Below, in pieces: positions 1 through 11,999 of a DNA stretch of 64,000 nucleotides (positions are counted from its first letter, which is position 1; every line of letters starts with the position of its first letter). Origin of the DNA: Bedellia somnulentella (lineage: Eukaryota > Arthropoda > Insecta > Lepidoptera > Bedelliidae); the NCBI GenBank assembly GCA_963576735.1, contig OY755181.1, positions 6,138,001 to 6,202,000 of the forward strand, written 5' to 3'. The position numbers and the translations under genes were made by a program. Below the pieces are notes generated by a model. The model was not told the DNA's origin. It made no database searches and worked only from the letters and a program-made list of their open reading frames with translations.

Positions 1-1
1 A

Positions 2-3000
2 ATGGAGTTGGATGTATCAAGCAATCCACTGAAGTCTCTGTCTGGGTTGCCGAAATCACTAGTACGGGTGCGTGTAGGTGGAGGTGGTGCGGCTTTGGTT
101 CTGGAAGGTTCAGAACTAGCGGACCGCGTGACGCTGCTGGAAGTATCACTGTCACGCTGTTCCCTGACATCTTTACCGCCAAACTTGTTCTTCGGATCTC
201 CTTCCATAGTCAATGTCTCATTAGCTCAGAATCGTTTATCGGCGATACCACCGGAGCTCTTCAGAGATCAGACTGCTTTAGAAAGACTTGATCTCAGCGA
301 TAATCGTATAACGAGACTTGACGCTACTCTTTTGAAACCACTACGTAGTTTAATACGGCTTAATCTAAACGACAATCTTATCGAGGAGCTGCCCAAGTAA
401 GTTTAATTCTTACATATACATACATACGTATTCTCAAGGCTATAAATTCCTTGTAAGGGTAGCCAGGGCTAGGAAATTAGAAATTCCTCAGCCACTTGTG
501 GAAGTTGCGTGGGGAAAAGATGGTAAAATAAAGGTGGTATTGGTGATGGGTCTCCAACGGCATCGCCCAAAAATCCCATATAGCCCCAATACCGTTAGTC
601 GCCACTTACGTACACCCACCGGAAGAAATGGGGTAGTGCCATTCTAAGCATATGTATGCATCTACATAGCATATGTATACAATGCACAGCATATCAAATT
701 ATATATATCTATAAACTAACTACGGACCAAAATGCTTTTTTTTAACAAAGTTAATATTTATCGTTTCAGTGGAATGTTGGCAACTTTGAAGTCACTACAA
801 GATCTATCAGTAGCCCGTTGTCGCATACGAAGAGTTTCAAGTGATGGTTTGCGCGGTGCGGAGTCACTCAGAAAACTGGATTTATCTGGAAACCAGCTGG
901 CACTATGCGCACCAATTTCTCAAGATTCTGACTACCTTCCATTTGGGCCTACTAGTCCATTTGCGTCACTTACATCACTTCAGACGCTATCACTAGCTCA
1001 TAACAGGATTCTTGGACTCTGCTCCGATTGGTCACTCACCATGACGAGACTGGAATCGCTCGATCTTTCATATAACAATATCACAGCGATTGATGTAAGT
1101 AAACAGTTAACTAGTTGTTGTAAATCAATCATAATTTTATTTGAATTAGTTGGCAACGTCTGTAGCCCAGTAGATAATTCATCTAAATAATTGATAATTA
1201 GGTATTTTTTGTAACTATATTTTGCATTTCAAAGACATGATATGTAATTATAAATATAAAAAAATCCTGATATATAAGCTTTAATGGTCATCAATCTGGA
1301 CAGCTCCGTATACGCAGTTTCTTATTAATATATCCATTATTTTCCGCACACAGCCGTGATTATCCAATGGGTTAAACGACCGCCCGTGAATAAAGACAGG
1401 CGACCTACACCAATGTGTCTATTCTAAAGTCATATGTACTACACATATGCTATACTTTTTAAAATGGCTGTTATCGGTGAGGGAAAGCATCGTGAGGGAA
1501 CCCACATAGCCGAGTTGTACTTAGCCATGTGACAGTGTATTCGTACCAAACGGGGCGATAGGCCTGCCCCCTATCACGTGAGTACACTGTCCAAGCAAAA
1601 CGTGGGTACTCTGAACACCAGGTGACATTGTCACTTGATGTTTAGAAGTATTAGTACCTCTGACAACCCCTTCAGGGATATACGTAGTGAACGTTTTAGA
1701 TTATTTTCCGCTTGACGCAGCAATATCATTATCAGCATTAAAGTGTAAGGTAGCAACGTAATAAGTTTTTAATGCATTTCTTTTGATTATTCAAGTTCCT
1801 GCTAGTTTTAGGAGGTAATATATAAAATATATTTTCAAGAATAGCAGCAATTTTTGATGGACATACAAATATGCATATACTCAAGCCATTACTTCCTGTT
1901 CCACTCTCATCCATCCTGTTGATATACTTAAGACCGATTTCTGAATTGAGTATTCCAGCTGAGAACAACTTACGTATCGTTCTGTCGCATTGAAATCTTA
2001 ACAACTCAATGAGACAAAACAATACTTAAGTCGTTCTCAGCTTGAATACTCAATTCAAAAATCGGGCGTTAATATACTAAACAATGTTGACACTCCCCTT
2101 TTTTGTAACGATGTCATCTTTAATACCATAATCAAGACAAAATTTAAATAAGTGTTGTAGATGAATGAAAGTATTTTTTTAATATTTATTTGAAGGGCTT
2201 GTATAACAACATTATTATTGTTATTTCAGGAATCAGAGTTGTCTTTCACCGGTCCGACTCTCGTAGATCTGCGCCATAACAATATATCTACAGTGAGACT
2301 TGCAAGCGCAGCACTTCTTTTTGCGATGGATGGTGGTGACAGTCGTGCCACTGTCCAACTTGGCAACAACCCGCTAAACTGCAATTGCGAGGTCGTTGAA
2401 CTCTGGCGGCGACTGAAGCACACAGCACCAGGAGCTGCAAGACTGGACGTTGACGGGCTTCTTTGTGCCACACCAACTGAACTGCGTGGCAAAGAAATTA
2501 TCACGATAGATGGCAATGCATTAATGTGTGACGTAACACCACCAGACTGTCCTGCTGCATGTAGTTGTGCATTAAAACCAATCGCAAACGAACTAGAATT
2601 ATCTTGCAATAGTACGCCATCACACTGGCCTTCTCCTCAGAGCTTTGGAGTAAGAAACATATCTGTCCAGGTGACATCTTCATCACCTGAGCTTCGTTTG
2701 GATGCATGGAATTTGTCTGCAGATGTCCGAACTTTATCTGCTAGTGGTTTGCAATTGTCCAGCGTGTCGGGGGAGCCACCAACAACGTTGAAACTATTGG
2801 ATCTACGAAATAACGCTTTGAAGACTCTGTCGACTGATTTGTTGCGGCACAACATGACAGTCATGTTGACAAATAACTCATTCACATGTGACTGTGATCA
2901 CTCAAATGACCTTTACAAGCTTTCGACGCATATTTATCAGGTAAATTATTGATTTAATATATAAATATATAACTGTGTAGTAGTAGGCTTAGAAAACCAT

Positions 3001-4279
3001 TACCCCATTTCTTCCCGCAATTGAGGGTGTTTGGATTTTTAAATGGATGATGCGCGATTTCGCTTAAGACCAGGCCTATCACCAACGAAACTTTACTTTT
3101 TCTATCTTTTCCCTTATTCATCCTGAGGCTCTGTCTACTCCTATTTGCTGCAATTATAAATATGGGTGGGTATGTAATAAAAATGAATTAAAAAATATAT
3201 CATGAACAGCTTATTGTTATTTTGGACATTGTGAATTTCGGCTTACCAAAGCAATGCATTATTTCTCCCGTGAGTATCACAGAAGGGAACTAGGAGTTAT
3301 GGGCTTTTAAACTGATTCTTGATCTATTTTGCTACAAAAACATCAATGCATTTACAATACATTATTTTAAAAAACCGTAGTTCTGATATATGAGTTTTGG
3401 ACCCGTGACTAAAATCATATGCATTTTAATTCGAGTCTGACTATTAATTATTTTGCTATTGCTGCAAATATAGCCAATTTATACCGTGATGAAAAATGTG
3501 TCACCTGAGTTGAAATATACATTAAAGTAAAAAATAACTAACACTATTATATATTTTTTCAGATTCCACAGTGGGATTCTCTGAAATGCGAGGATGGAGA
3601 AACGGTGCGTTCAGCAGTGAAGCGGTCTCTATGTTCAGCCAGGTACCGCGTATGGGCCGTAGTGGTTGTGGCAATTTTGGGGGCAGTAGCTGCGGCAGCC
3701 ACGATAGTATGGCGGCAGCGTCGCACTGTTAGAGCTTGGCTATGGGTTCACGGAGCGGGAGCAATATGGAAACAGAAAGACACCGACAACAAGACATATA
3801 CGTATGATGCTTTTATATCACACTGCGTTGAGGATGCAGCTTTGGCTGAGCAGCTTGGCGCACGATTAGAAAACCGAGGAGCATCTCTCTGTATGCGCGG
3901 ACGTGATTGGTTGGCCGGACACTGGGTGCCTGCACAAGTCGCTGCATCACTAGCCGCATCACGTAGAACTATAGTACTGGTGTCAACTGCATGGGAAGCA
4001 AGTCCAGCCGCACGGGCTGAATGGCGCGCTGCGATAACCCACGGGCGTCCTCTTGTAGTCTTATGTTGCTCCAGCAACGATCTTACAGCACCTGACGCTG
4101 AGTTAGCAGCATTAATAGCTGCAGGGCATTGCTACTCAATGTCAGACCCATTGCTAACAAACGAGCTGCTATGGGAACTACGTGTGAGGGCACAGTCGAA
4201 GCTTACATCGCTGTTTTCACGGATCGCCCCACCAAGGGCGGAACCCTACAAAGTACCTAAAGAGAATTGTCATATATGA
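2..4279 (+). CDS. Toll receptor (3' part; 4 exons, 5' end outside window)
   Basis: Type I membrane immune or developmental receptor that signals through a cytoplasmic TIR domain. Exons by splice sites and frame: <2-396, 770-1094, 2230-2940, 3563-4279. They join in one open frame of about 715 residues, ending at TGA 4277-4279. Exons 1-2 encode leucine-rich repeats. Exon 3 has an LRR C-terminal cysteine cluster (NPLNCNCEVVELW), then an N-terminal-type cluster (CPAACSC), short LRRs, and a second cluster (CDCDH) completed in exon 4. Exon 4 carries a hydrophobic membrane segment after YRVW, then TIR box 1 (YDAFISH) and box 2 (RDWLAGHWVP). The two juxtamembrane cysteine clusters and a box 2 without the usual proline resemble the Drosophila Toll-1 type rather than the Toll-6/7/8 type. 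Only about 25 residues follow the TIR. The ATG at position 2 is probably internal, since upstream LRR exons are expected to the left. Confidence 0.93.
413..652 (-). repeat. Dispersed ~240-bp short element, copy in Toll intron
   Basis: One of at least a dozen copies in the window. Read on the minus strand, the family starts near GTCGGCTTAGAATAGCAC, contains GTAAGAGGCGACTAA and GGGCGATGCGGTTGGAGACC, and ends GGATTTATAGCCGTGAGTAT followed by (ATGT)n. The tail and dispersed copies suggest a SINE or 3'-truncated LINE. This copy lies between exons 1 and 2 of the Toll gene. Confidence 0.7.
1344..1695 (+). repeat. tRNA-derived SINE, degenerate copy
   Basis: Matches, with many substitutions, the better-kept SINE at 12216-12586. 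Shared parts include the tRNA-like head (GATTATCCAATGGGTTAAAC), the GTGAGGGAAA block, CACGTGAGTACACTGTC and the 3' part near GACAACCCCTTCAGGGATA. It lies in a Toll intron. Confidence 0.65.
1932..2068. repeat. Palindromic MITE, copy 1
   Basis: A nearly complete hairpin of about 137 bp. The left half (GATTTCTGAATTGAGTATTC...) is the reverse complement of the right half (...CTTGAATACTCAATTC). It is flanked on both sides by TTAA. Two more copies are at 6431-6568 and 21188-21325. It lies in a Toll intron. Confidence 0.8.
2985..3165 (+). repeat. Dispersed short element, degenerate copy in Toll intron
   Basis: Contains the family landmarks (ACCCCATTTCTTCCC, a GATGCG block, the CCTATC/CATCTTTT region) in degraded form. 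It occupies the intron before the TIR exon. Confidence 0.45.
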
Positions 4280-6120
4280 CCCGGTATTAGTAATGGCAGC
4301 TAACTTTTCTAGTCAGTGTATGGTGGTGCTCTCGGTAAATTATCGACTGAAAGACTGAATATTCTTGATTGAGAAGAATATGCAAAGCGAGTTCAAATAT
4401 TGTTTATTTGTCGTTTTACAGCTACATAAATTTATCTGAATAAGATTATGTGACATAGATGAAACTAAAAATATTAATAAGTGAGTAAAACACACAACCG
4501 ACGTGAAGCGGTTGTGGACTACTTATTTAAAACAAAGGGACGATCTGCTATAAGCTCGCATGTGATAAAATAAGCTGCTAAAACTTTTTATACGATCACT
4601 TTTGTTTATATTTGTAATTATTTTTATACTCTCTATATGGTTTTTATATATTATTTTGTGTTATAAGTTTAAAAATTTTATTTTATAAAGAAAATTTTAA
4701 TAAGAGATTGTTTTATTCAGAGAGCTCTATCAAAACTTTAGTCTTTAGATTCTAAAGATTATGTTATTTTAACGATAGCAGAAATAGCAAATATATATAG
4801 TACAAAATAATATCCACCAGAAATTTATTTAATTCGAGTTTACATCAACATAATAAATACGATATAACATAATACATGTTCATGCGTAAGAACGCTTAAG
4901 AATGTGGGATGTATGAATCAAGTCTTTTTATTAACAGCAGACAGATCAAATTAAAGTGGCGAATAGAGATATACTGAGTCAATGTGCATCCTGCGTAGAA
5001 TATGGCCGCACCAGAAGTTTGAAAACAAGATTAAAAACGGTCTTACAAAATCTGAAGTTAAAATATCCTATTTTCACTCTTAGTTACGGAACTTTTAAAA
5101 GGAGGAAGTTCTAAGTGCGAAGTATAAAAAGAACCCAGAGTGGTTTTTCAGGATCATATAAAGTGATAGTAACATCAATCCGAATGACATAGCGTGACTA
5201 GTTGAGTTAGTGAGTTAGTTTAAAACACTGCTTTAGACTTAGCTCAGACAGAAACACTATCCAGGCATGTCAGGGTCACTCACCTCACGGAGACTCCAGT
5301 AGTTAGATAAGATTACTTTCCACAAAAAAAAACAAATCTATTGATGTTTTTGTATAGCGCTACTGTCCTCTATCGACCCCATTGGCCTATTAAATTGTCT
5401 TGCTCGTGGAACGTTTCATTATTATGGTTACATTTATTAAGATGTTGTGCATTTGATTATTTATATTAATTGGTAATAGAATAGTAAAGTAAAGAAAAGT
5501 GTATTTAATTGTTAAACCTAATACATAAGCAGCTAAGTTACAATATATAAAATATACATTGCGAAGTTGGACACTTGGCTTGAGGGATTATGCAATTTTA
5601 CATTGATGCCTATAATAGACGTAAGTCTTTGTTATAGGCTTCAAAACAATGCTCGTATCAGTGCCAGCTTACAAAAATTCTAAACAGTGTTCTTGGTGGG
5701 GCGGAACCCTTAATAAATTATACCTTAACTATACCCCATCATCAGCTGAGCAATTTAGAACAAGATAATACACCTAAAATCCATTTATATTTTATACCTA
5801 CAATTTTATATCGCTGAATAACTCAGTTTATTTCAAATTAACAAGAATAAAGAAAATTTACTGACCTTACCTAGATATCCGAGATAAAATAAGAGATATA
5901 AGAGAGATCTAATCTATATATCAATTTAAAAAATATTTAACTATTTTTGGGAACATTACGTCACAAAATTTGATGACTAGAAATTTTAAGGGGGTATCTG
6001 AGTCTATAATAATACATTGGTTCTTGTTTTATTTACAAACTGGATAAAAGGACATATCATAAGTAATGCTATTTCATAGTGTATAACGAAATTTCAAAAA
6101 GTTTATATAACATCACAATA
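4280..6120. other. 3' flank of Toll gene; no gene recognised
   Basis: AT-rich sequence with no convincing coding exon. The first few hundred bases are the likely Toll 3' UTR. Frames between about 4960 and 5160 are broken and I could not assign them. Confidence 0.5.
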
Positions 6121-6151
6121 TGTTTCATTAAATAAAAAACTTAGGCTTCAC

Positions 6152-6344
6152 CTGGAAGTCCATTTTCTGCGTCCAAATCAATTTCTTTCTCGAGAAACAA
6201 GGATCCATTGAGACTGTTGAGAGAGAACATTTGTTTCTCATTTCCAGATACAAGTTCGTATCGTACCGGAGTACCAACACCTACATCTTGGTCAAACGCT
6301 TTAATTGGTGTTTCGAAAATTAGCTCTTTGTGGATTTTTTTACC
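6152..6344 (-). CDS. Cadherin-domain exon (single exon, partial gene or fragment)
   Basis: Minus-strand open frame of 64 codons plus one base. It is bounded by a good acceptor (CTTTATCCACAG before 6344) and a donor-like CCAG/GTGAAG after 6152. The translation contains AFDQDVGVGTPVRYEL, MFSLNSLNGSLFL and EIDLDAENGLPG. These are the A(F/L)D.D.G.N/T, F.L...G.L and REIDLDAE-type motifs of extracellular cadherin repeats. If the donor is not used, the frame stops at 6141-6143. No other cadherin exon was found on either side, so this is one exon of a gene with very long introns or a stranded fragment. The reading frame is intact, which argues against old decay. Confidence 0.6.
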
Positions 6345-6430
6345 CTGTGGATAAAGTCATGAATTGTACTTATATAGATAAAAACATCAGTAGAAAAGAG
6401 ATAGGCTTACTGCCACTTTACATGGATTTA

Positions 6431-6568
6431 CGCCCGATTTCTGAATTGAGTATTCAAGCTGAGAACGACTTAAGTATCGTTTTGTCTCATTCAGTTGTTT
6501 AGATTTCAATGCGACAGAACGATACTTAAGTTGTTCTCAGCTGGAATACTCAATTCAGAAATCGGGCG
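6431..6568. repeat. Palindromic MITE, copy 2
   Basis: Same hairpin family as 1932-2068, but with the central asymmetric part in the opposite orientation. Both ends read CGCCCGATTTC / GAAATCGGGCG. Confidence 0.8.
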
Positions 6569-6986
6569 AGAATGTTATATTTTGACGCCATAACTTGGCT
6601 AGTTTACTTGATATATTTTTTTCTATAGCCAACTTTGATAAATAAATTACACAGTGATCTCAGGTGGGTAGTGACAAATTTGATTTGCAAGATTTAGCCC
6701 AGTTTCCAAGGACAAGCTTGATTTAACATCATATGATTATCCGAAAATTATGATGAAATTATGATAAACCGGCGATATCTGCTACTATCATAGTAGCAAT
6801 TATTAGTCTGCCAACCCACGCACGGCCAGAGTGATGGACTATGACAATTACGCTACATAAGTTAGGCTCGAGCCTATCGACTGTGATATACAATACATGG
6901 GCTGTAATTTAAATAAAATCTCATGAACGCTTCCCGATCCAATCTGCATAATGTGTTGAATCTCTAGATACGTTATTCGCCTATTG

Positions 6987-7238
6987 TCATGAATTAAAAT
7001 TTTTCACTTCCACCACGTTTTCATCCGTAACAGCCGTTAGAGGGCGACCACTTCTTTCTTCATCCCGCAAAGTTAATGGACCACGCTCGAATTCGTTATA
7101 CCAACGATACACGGTTGCCTTGGAAGGCCCTTCATCCATAAACGCCATTTGAAGTCTATCGTATGATTCGTCTGGTTTTAAGCGACATTTGAAATCGTAA
7201 AAAATCATAGCGCGAAAATGTTCCCGGCTCAGATTCAT
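6987..7238 (-). pseudogene. mariner transposase N-terminus (truncated)
   Basis: An 83-codon frame with the N-terminal helix-turn-helix region of mariner transposases: MNLSREHFRAMIFYDFKC, then EGPSKATVYRWYNEFERG and RSGRPLTAVTDENV. The protein ends soon after the paired HTH region (family length about 345 residues). The DD34D catalytic core is missing, so this is a dead 5' fragment. Confidence 0.85.
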
Positions 7239-7461
7239 TTTTCAGTAAGACACGACAATTAAAAATAGCTCGTAAAAAATAAAGCGGGAAATTTTAAAAT
7301 TGGAACGTGCCTTTTTTTATTTATAAATACTCATATTTTCAGTACCTATACATTACAACCGGTCAGTGTTTCATACATTAAAACCTTTTTTCGCAATACT
7401 TTCTGCGTGGCCTGGTACATTTACATGTCATTAAGACATTTCAATTGCATTTTTTAGGCTT

Positions 7462-7495
7462 ACAGATCCACAATCATAACTTGGCCGGCGGCGAC
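7462..7495 (+). repeat. Candidate terminal repeat of a P-like or associated element
   Basis: ACAGATCCACAATC followed by TTGGCCGGCGGCGAC. The reverse complement of the same motif occurs at 13657-13695 and at about 36364-36405. It lies just upstream of the THAP remnant and may be the left end of that element. Confidence 0.4.
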
Positions 7496-7952
7496 TCTGG
7501 TACTACTCACAGGCTATAATCTTAGAACAAAAATTTTCGTTCAAGGTCAGACAACCGCGTTAGTTTAGAAAAAAAGTCTCCCTCTCCCCTCCCTTGCTTC
7601 AGTCAGAGGCCCCCGCTCTTCTGGCGCCCGCCGCCGCCATTTTGTTCATTGCCTGTGTGTGTTCATTTCATTTTCTTTCATTGCATTATTGAGTTTGATC
7701 GATCGATCGAGTGAAGTATTAAGTGTGAGGAATTATCGAAGCTTAGCTTCAAAGGTCTACGTACCATGTTTGTGTGTCACAAACATTTTGAGAAAAGGTT
7801 TGTGACATCTAGTTCACGCCTAAAACAGTCGGCTTATCCTACCTTATTTTCCAATGAGGAAATAAGTACTGGAATGCCCTCTCTCTCGACTGAAAATGAT
7901 GGTGAGTAACAATAATACTTGTAATTACATTTCAACACTACACTATGCTACC

Positions 7953-8466
7953 GAACCATGAAACTTATTCAAACTTACGTGAAGTTAATAGCCACCATAG
8001 GACCCTATTTGTTGCATGTATATTGTAATATATTTGAGGCTTTATATTAAGTCATAGCACATAATTACAGACACATAGCAAGGCTTGTAGCTTACATAAA
8101 TATAAATCGTATGTTTGATGTGTATACATACTGTGATTATGATAACATTGCTGAAAAGACAGCCCATAGGTAGGTAGGGTTAATAGTAATATAATTTTAT
8201 TGCTTAATTATGAGTCTAAACAATGTGACTAATGATTGTAATGTTTTACATTTTCTGCAGGCGTTATGTCGATGCACATTATCAAAATACCCAAGAGCCT
8301 GGAACATACAATTTATATTTATGTAATTTACAAGCCTTGCTATGTGTTTGTAATTATGTGCTATGACTTAAAATAAAGCCTCAAATATATTACAATATAC
8401 ATGCAACAAACTGGGTCCTATGGTGGCTATTGACTACACGTATGTTTGAATAAGTTTCACTGTTCA
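7953..8466. repeat. Foldback element with ~160-bp inverted arms
   Basis: Left arm about 7953-8114, right arm about 8304-8466. The arms are near-identical reverse complements (for example GCCACCATAGGACCC / GGGTCCTATGGTGGC) around a 190-bp spacer. It sits in the first intron of the deleted P-like copy. A transcript across it would fold into a long hairpin. Confidence 0.85.
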
Positions 8467-9046
8467 TCTGTGTTTTTAGGCATTATTTCTAGATATCAAC
8501 CATTGCATGTTGTACATCATATCTTGTATACTTTATGTGCCTTATTCTGCCATTCACTTTTGCTAGCTTCCCCTTGAACAGTTTATAGTGAACTTCTTTG
8601 TTTCTTCCCCCTGATAAAACAACTTCTATTATTACATATATTTTATTTTTTAGAAAACTCTTCCATATCTAAGGAACATGATTACTTTGAAACTAGAAAA
8701 AGGAAGCTAAGTGACCATTCCTATTGTAAACCATTACAAGAAATTCAACTGTTGGAAAATGAGTATGGTAAGTTTGTTTCTTTTAATTTATACAAAAAAA
8801 TATATTCTACAAGACTTCAATTGTTGCTCATTCTGTAGAATGGTGTGCCATGCCAAAGTTTTTAAATAGCTATTGGCAGGATTCTATGATCAATAGACCT
8901 TACAGTGCATGTATCATGGTGTTATTCTACATTCAGTATTTCAAATATTTCTTTCTAACCATATACATGTTTACTCCTGTTTCCTGTTACTGCTAATAAA
9001 ATACAGTATATTACACCACTTTAATAAAAGAAACACATATTTATCT

Positions 9047-9162
9047 ATACTTATAATAAATCTGTAGAGAGGTCAATTCTGTACATGAAATATATTTTCA
9101 AAATAACTATCAGGTGGTGATTAGGGATCGATACTGATGCCAAAAATGCAATCAGTAAAATT

Positions 9163-9201
<39 letters not shown>

Positions 9202-10030
9202 GACTGTCTGTCTGTCTGTCTGTCTGTCGGTTTGTATGTTCCTTATGGAAACAAAAACTACTCGACGGATTTTAACGAAACTTGGTACAATTATTTTTCA
9301 TACTCCTGCGCAGGTTTTTGTACACTTTCCAGCATAGAAGTAAAGGGGAATTTTGGGAAATTTGGGGAAAACGGGAGAAGTTACTCCATTTTTTAAGCTT
9401 CCGTCGCGTGTGCAGCCTTAATGGTTAAACTTACATAGAAATCATGTGTGGCGGAAATATTCTTCATAAAATTATCTAAAAAAAATTCCTCAACGGTATA
9501 TGTCTATCTTTTATGGTTGACTCACAATAACACGTGTAATTCCTGATAGCTTAGCAGTTCGGAACATCCTGATAATAAACCTCTCATTCATCCCTAATTT
9601 AAATAAGGTAACATTATTACCTATTCAATAAAAAAAGAATCATAGAAATCGGTAGACAAACACTGAAATTATACATAAAATAAGCCATCGCGCCCGTGAT
9701 CGAAACCAAATCTTTACTAATTTACATATAACATACTAGATGGCGCCAGTAGTTGCATCCTACATAACGTAATGATTTATTTTTTAGATTGTTATAAATA
9801 GTTCATGGCGTTTTATTCCAAAATTTGCTATTAAACGGAAATACTGAACCGTTCATTAAAGCGCAATCAAAATCACCAAACTACACTGTTAAGGGAGTGC
9901 TATAAATTTAATAAATTAAAAACATTACGCTGAATTTCACAATGCTTGAGCAGTGACTGAAGAAAGAAACCTCAGATATTTAAAAAAAACAACGCTACCC
10001 GTGCGAAGCTGGGACGATCCACTAGTGATA
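9047..10030 (+). repeat. Lepidopteran dispersed repeat with CTGT microsatellite
   Basis: Has the layout of a common insect repeat: a (CTGT)n tract, AAAACTACTCGACGGATTTT and GAAACTTGGTACAATT, ending in CCCGTGCGAAGCTGGGACG before CTAGTGAT. A relative in the opposite orientation is at 52248-53728. It lies in an intron of the P-like remnant. I could not assign its class firmly. Confidence 0.6.
9166..9229 (+). repeat. (CTGT)n microsatellite
   Basis: About 16 tandem CTGT units, with one interruption (CTGA). Confidence 0.95.
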
Positions 10031-10544
10031 AATAAAATAGAACTTATACTATTCTTTTTATTTTATATACTCCAACCATTTGTAAAATATTTTGTAATAT
10101 GATTAAAGAATATTTGCTAATTATTTTAGGAATTGCGGTGCCATCCTCATCCCAAAGCACAAATATATATACTGATGACAGTCATTCTCTAAAAATTACA
10201 GGCAAGTTGTAATATAGTTTATTAATTAAAGTTGAGTTTAAAGTCTTCCATCACCTGGGGAACATAGACTTGTCTAGTGCCTTTATTTTTATTTTTTATT
10301 ACTGAGATACTCATGTTAATGATATAAAATATCCTTATTCTCTTTTTTTTTTTAGATAAAACCATACCCACTTCATCTCAAGGGTTGAGTGCTACGTTGA
10401 TCATTGATTGTGATGATAATATGGATCAACAACTAAGTGGTAATAAAATACTGTTAATGCCCTTATACTATGGTACATACATATAGATGCTGTTAGTTTG
10501 CAAGTGGTACATATTATGTATGAGTGCTTGACCAATTAAATTGA

Positions 10545-10680
10545 CCACATTGAAAAAGGCATGGCAATGATTGCATAAGCATAAAGCATAGCAAAGGTTT
10601 TGGGCGATGCGGTTGGAGACCCATCGCCAACAATACTTTATTTCTTCCATCTTGTCCCCTATCAACTTCTAAATGTGGCT
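10545..10680 (+). repeat. Dispersed short element, partial copy
   Basis: Contains GGGCGATGCGGTTGGAGACC followed by CATCGCC and CATCTTGTCCCC, the core of the dispersed family. Confidence 0.5.
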
Positions 10681-11044
10681 AAATTAATTTAAAATAAAAG
10701 GTTAAGGTTAATAAAAGGGAAAAAAAGTGAAAAGTTTATAATTGTATTATTTTTTAACTTAAGTATCATCATTATAACATCATTACAACATCATTACTTT
10801 TACTTGTAATAAATTAGTTTCCATATGATCCCTGATTAGTAAAATAGTTATGGAAGTGCTATTTAAACCTGATAGATATACAGTTGCAGTTTATATTTTT
10901 CCTGCCTAACTGATTAGATGTGTTTATATTTCAGGTCAAGAATTGTACTAAGGTTTTGAGTCCTACAGTTGCAAGTGCACTAACCTACACATCATTATTT
11001 CGTAAGTTATTTTATGTTTTTTTTTTATTATAATGAACAAACGG

Positions 11045-11275
11045 TGATGCTTAGTGTTTCACGTTTTAAGTATTCCCTATCTTTTCCCTTGGGTGTCGTG
11101 AGAGCCATGCAAGGGAGTTAAGAGCCATTAGTATTCAATTGGAGATCGGGTTAGCAACCAATTACCAGTGACTACTTGTTTTAACATCTGTTCCCCTTGA
11201 AACATCTATATATGGTTGAGATTCCTTAAAATCTTAACACTCTGATTACCCCAATTTGAGATAAAAGGCGTGAGC
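11045..11275 (+). repeat. Diverged short-element or LINE-tail fragment
   Basis: Begins with CCCTATCTTTTCCCTTGGGTGTCGTGAGAG, a relative of the GTGTCGTAAGAGGCGACTAA block common in lepidopteran repeats, and ends near AAGGCGTGAGCAATT. No coding sequence is seen. Confidence 0.35.
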
Positions 11276-11999
11276 AATTTAGCTGAATAAGTAGTGACAA
11301 AATACTATCATGTATCACAAATTGTACTATTGAACAAACAGAGTATATGTACAATAGCTTGAGAACTATAGCAGTAGTGGGTGTATTAAATTCCAGTTTT
11401 TTTGTTACAGCCCTTTACCCAGATGGAAAACCCGTCAGCCCAACTTTAAAAAACACAGCTGATATTGTCACTTTCTTTGACAAATTATTTGACTCATGCA
11501 ACGGAGCTGCAGCTGGAATTAAAAATATGGGGAAACCTCTACGACGGGCAGTCACGAAGAAGTCTGAACATCAAGAATTCTGGATAAAAAGTATAAAGAC
11601 ATTAGAAGAAATGAGGTTAAGACTGTCACATAAGGATTTGCCGAATATGCAAGCTAAAGCGTTAGCTAAATGTAAAAAAAGACTTAAGAATAAAAAGAAA
11701 TAAATTATATGCTGTTTTTTTATTGAGACCCTTTTTACCAAAATGATAGACATTTGGCAAATAGTGAATAGTTTGTGGGATTTCAGTATATATGGGTGCG
11801 TGCCACCTACCCAAGCAAACCACATAATTTCAAATTTCCCGCCTACGTACGCGTACGTTTACCAATGAAAGAAAAATTGGCACAAAAGGTCTCGATACGT
11901 ACCGTAAAGCCAATATAAAATAAAAGTAAAAACATGTCAAACTCTAAACTAACGTGCCTACTGTACCAAAAACGCTAGAGTAAGATTCCTATCTGATAC

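Larger units (their letters stand above)
7742..11703 (+). pseudogene. P-like THAP transposon, internally deleted copy
   Basis: Exon-like segments parallel to the fuller copy at 25670-31247. About 7742-7902 encodes the second half of a THAP domain (MFVCHKHFE, AYPTLFS). Further segments lie at about 8654-8767, 10130-10200 and 10356-10440. The segment at 10936-10999 matches 29813-29879. The last exon is about 11410-11703 (YPDGKPVSPTLKNTADIVTFF...). The first half of the THAP domain, with its first two zinc-binding cysteines, and the catalytic exons matching 27843-29377 are absent. Inside the last exon most of the homologous region is deleted, joining LEEMRL to a tail like the other copy's C-terminus. 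The element therefore cannot encode an active transposase. Confidence 0.75.

Noticed and set aside
3748..4077. 109-residue minus-strand frame opposite the TIR exon
   Set aside because: Shadow of the GC-rich TIR coding strand; no domain and no splice context.
6305..6502. Plus-strand 65-residue frame near 6.4 kb
   Set aside because: It overlaps the antisense cadherin exon and runs into the palindromic MITE.
9137..9337. 66-residue frame rich in SVCLSVCL
   Set aside because: Translation of the (CTGT)n microsatellite.
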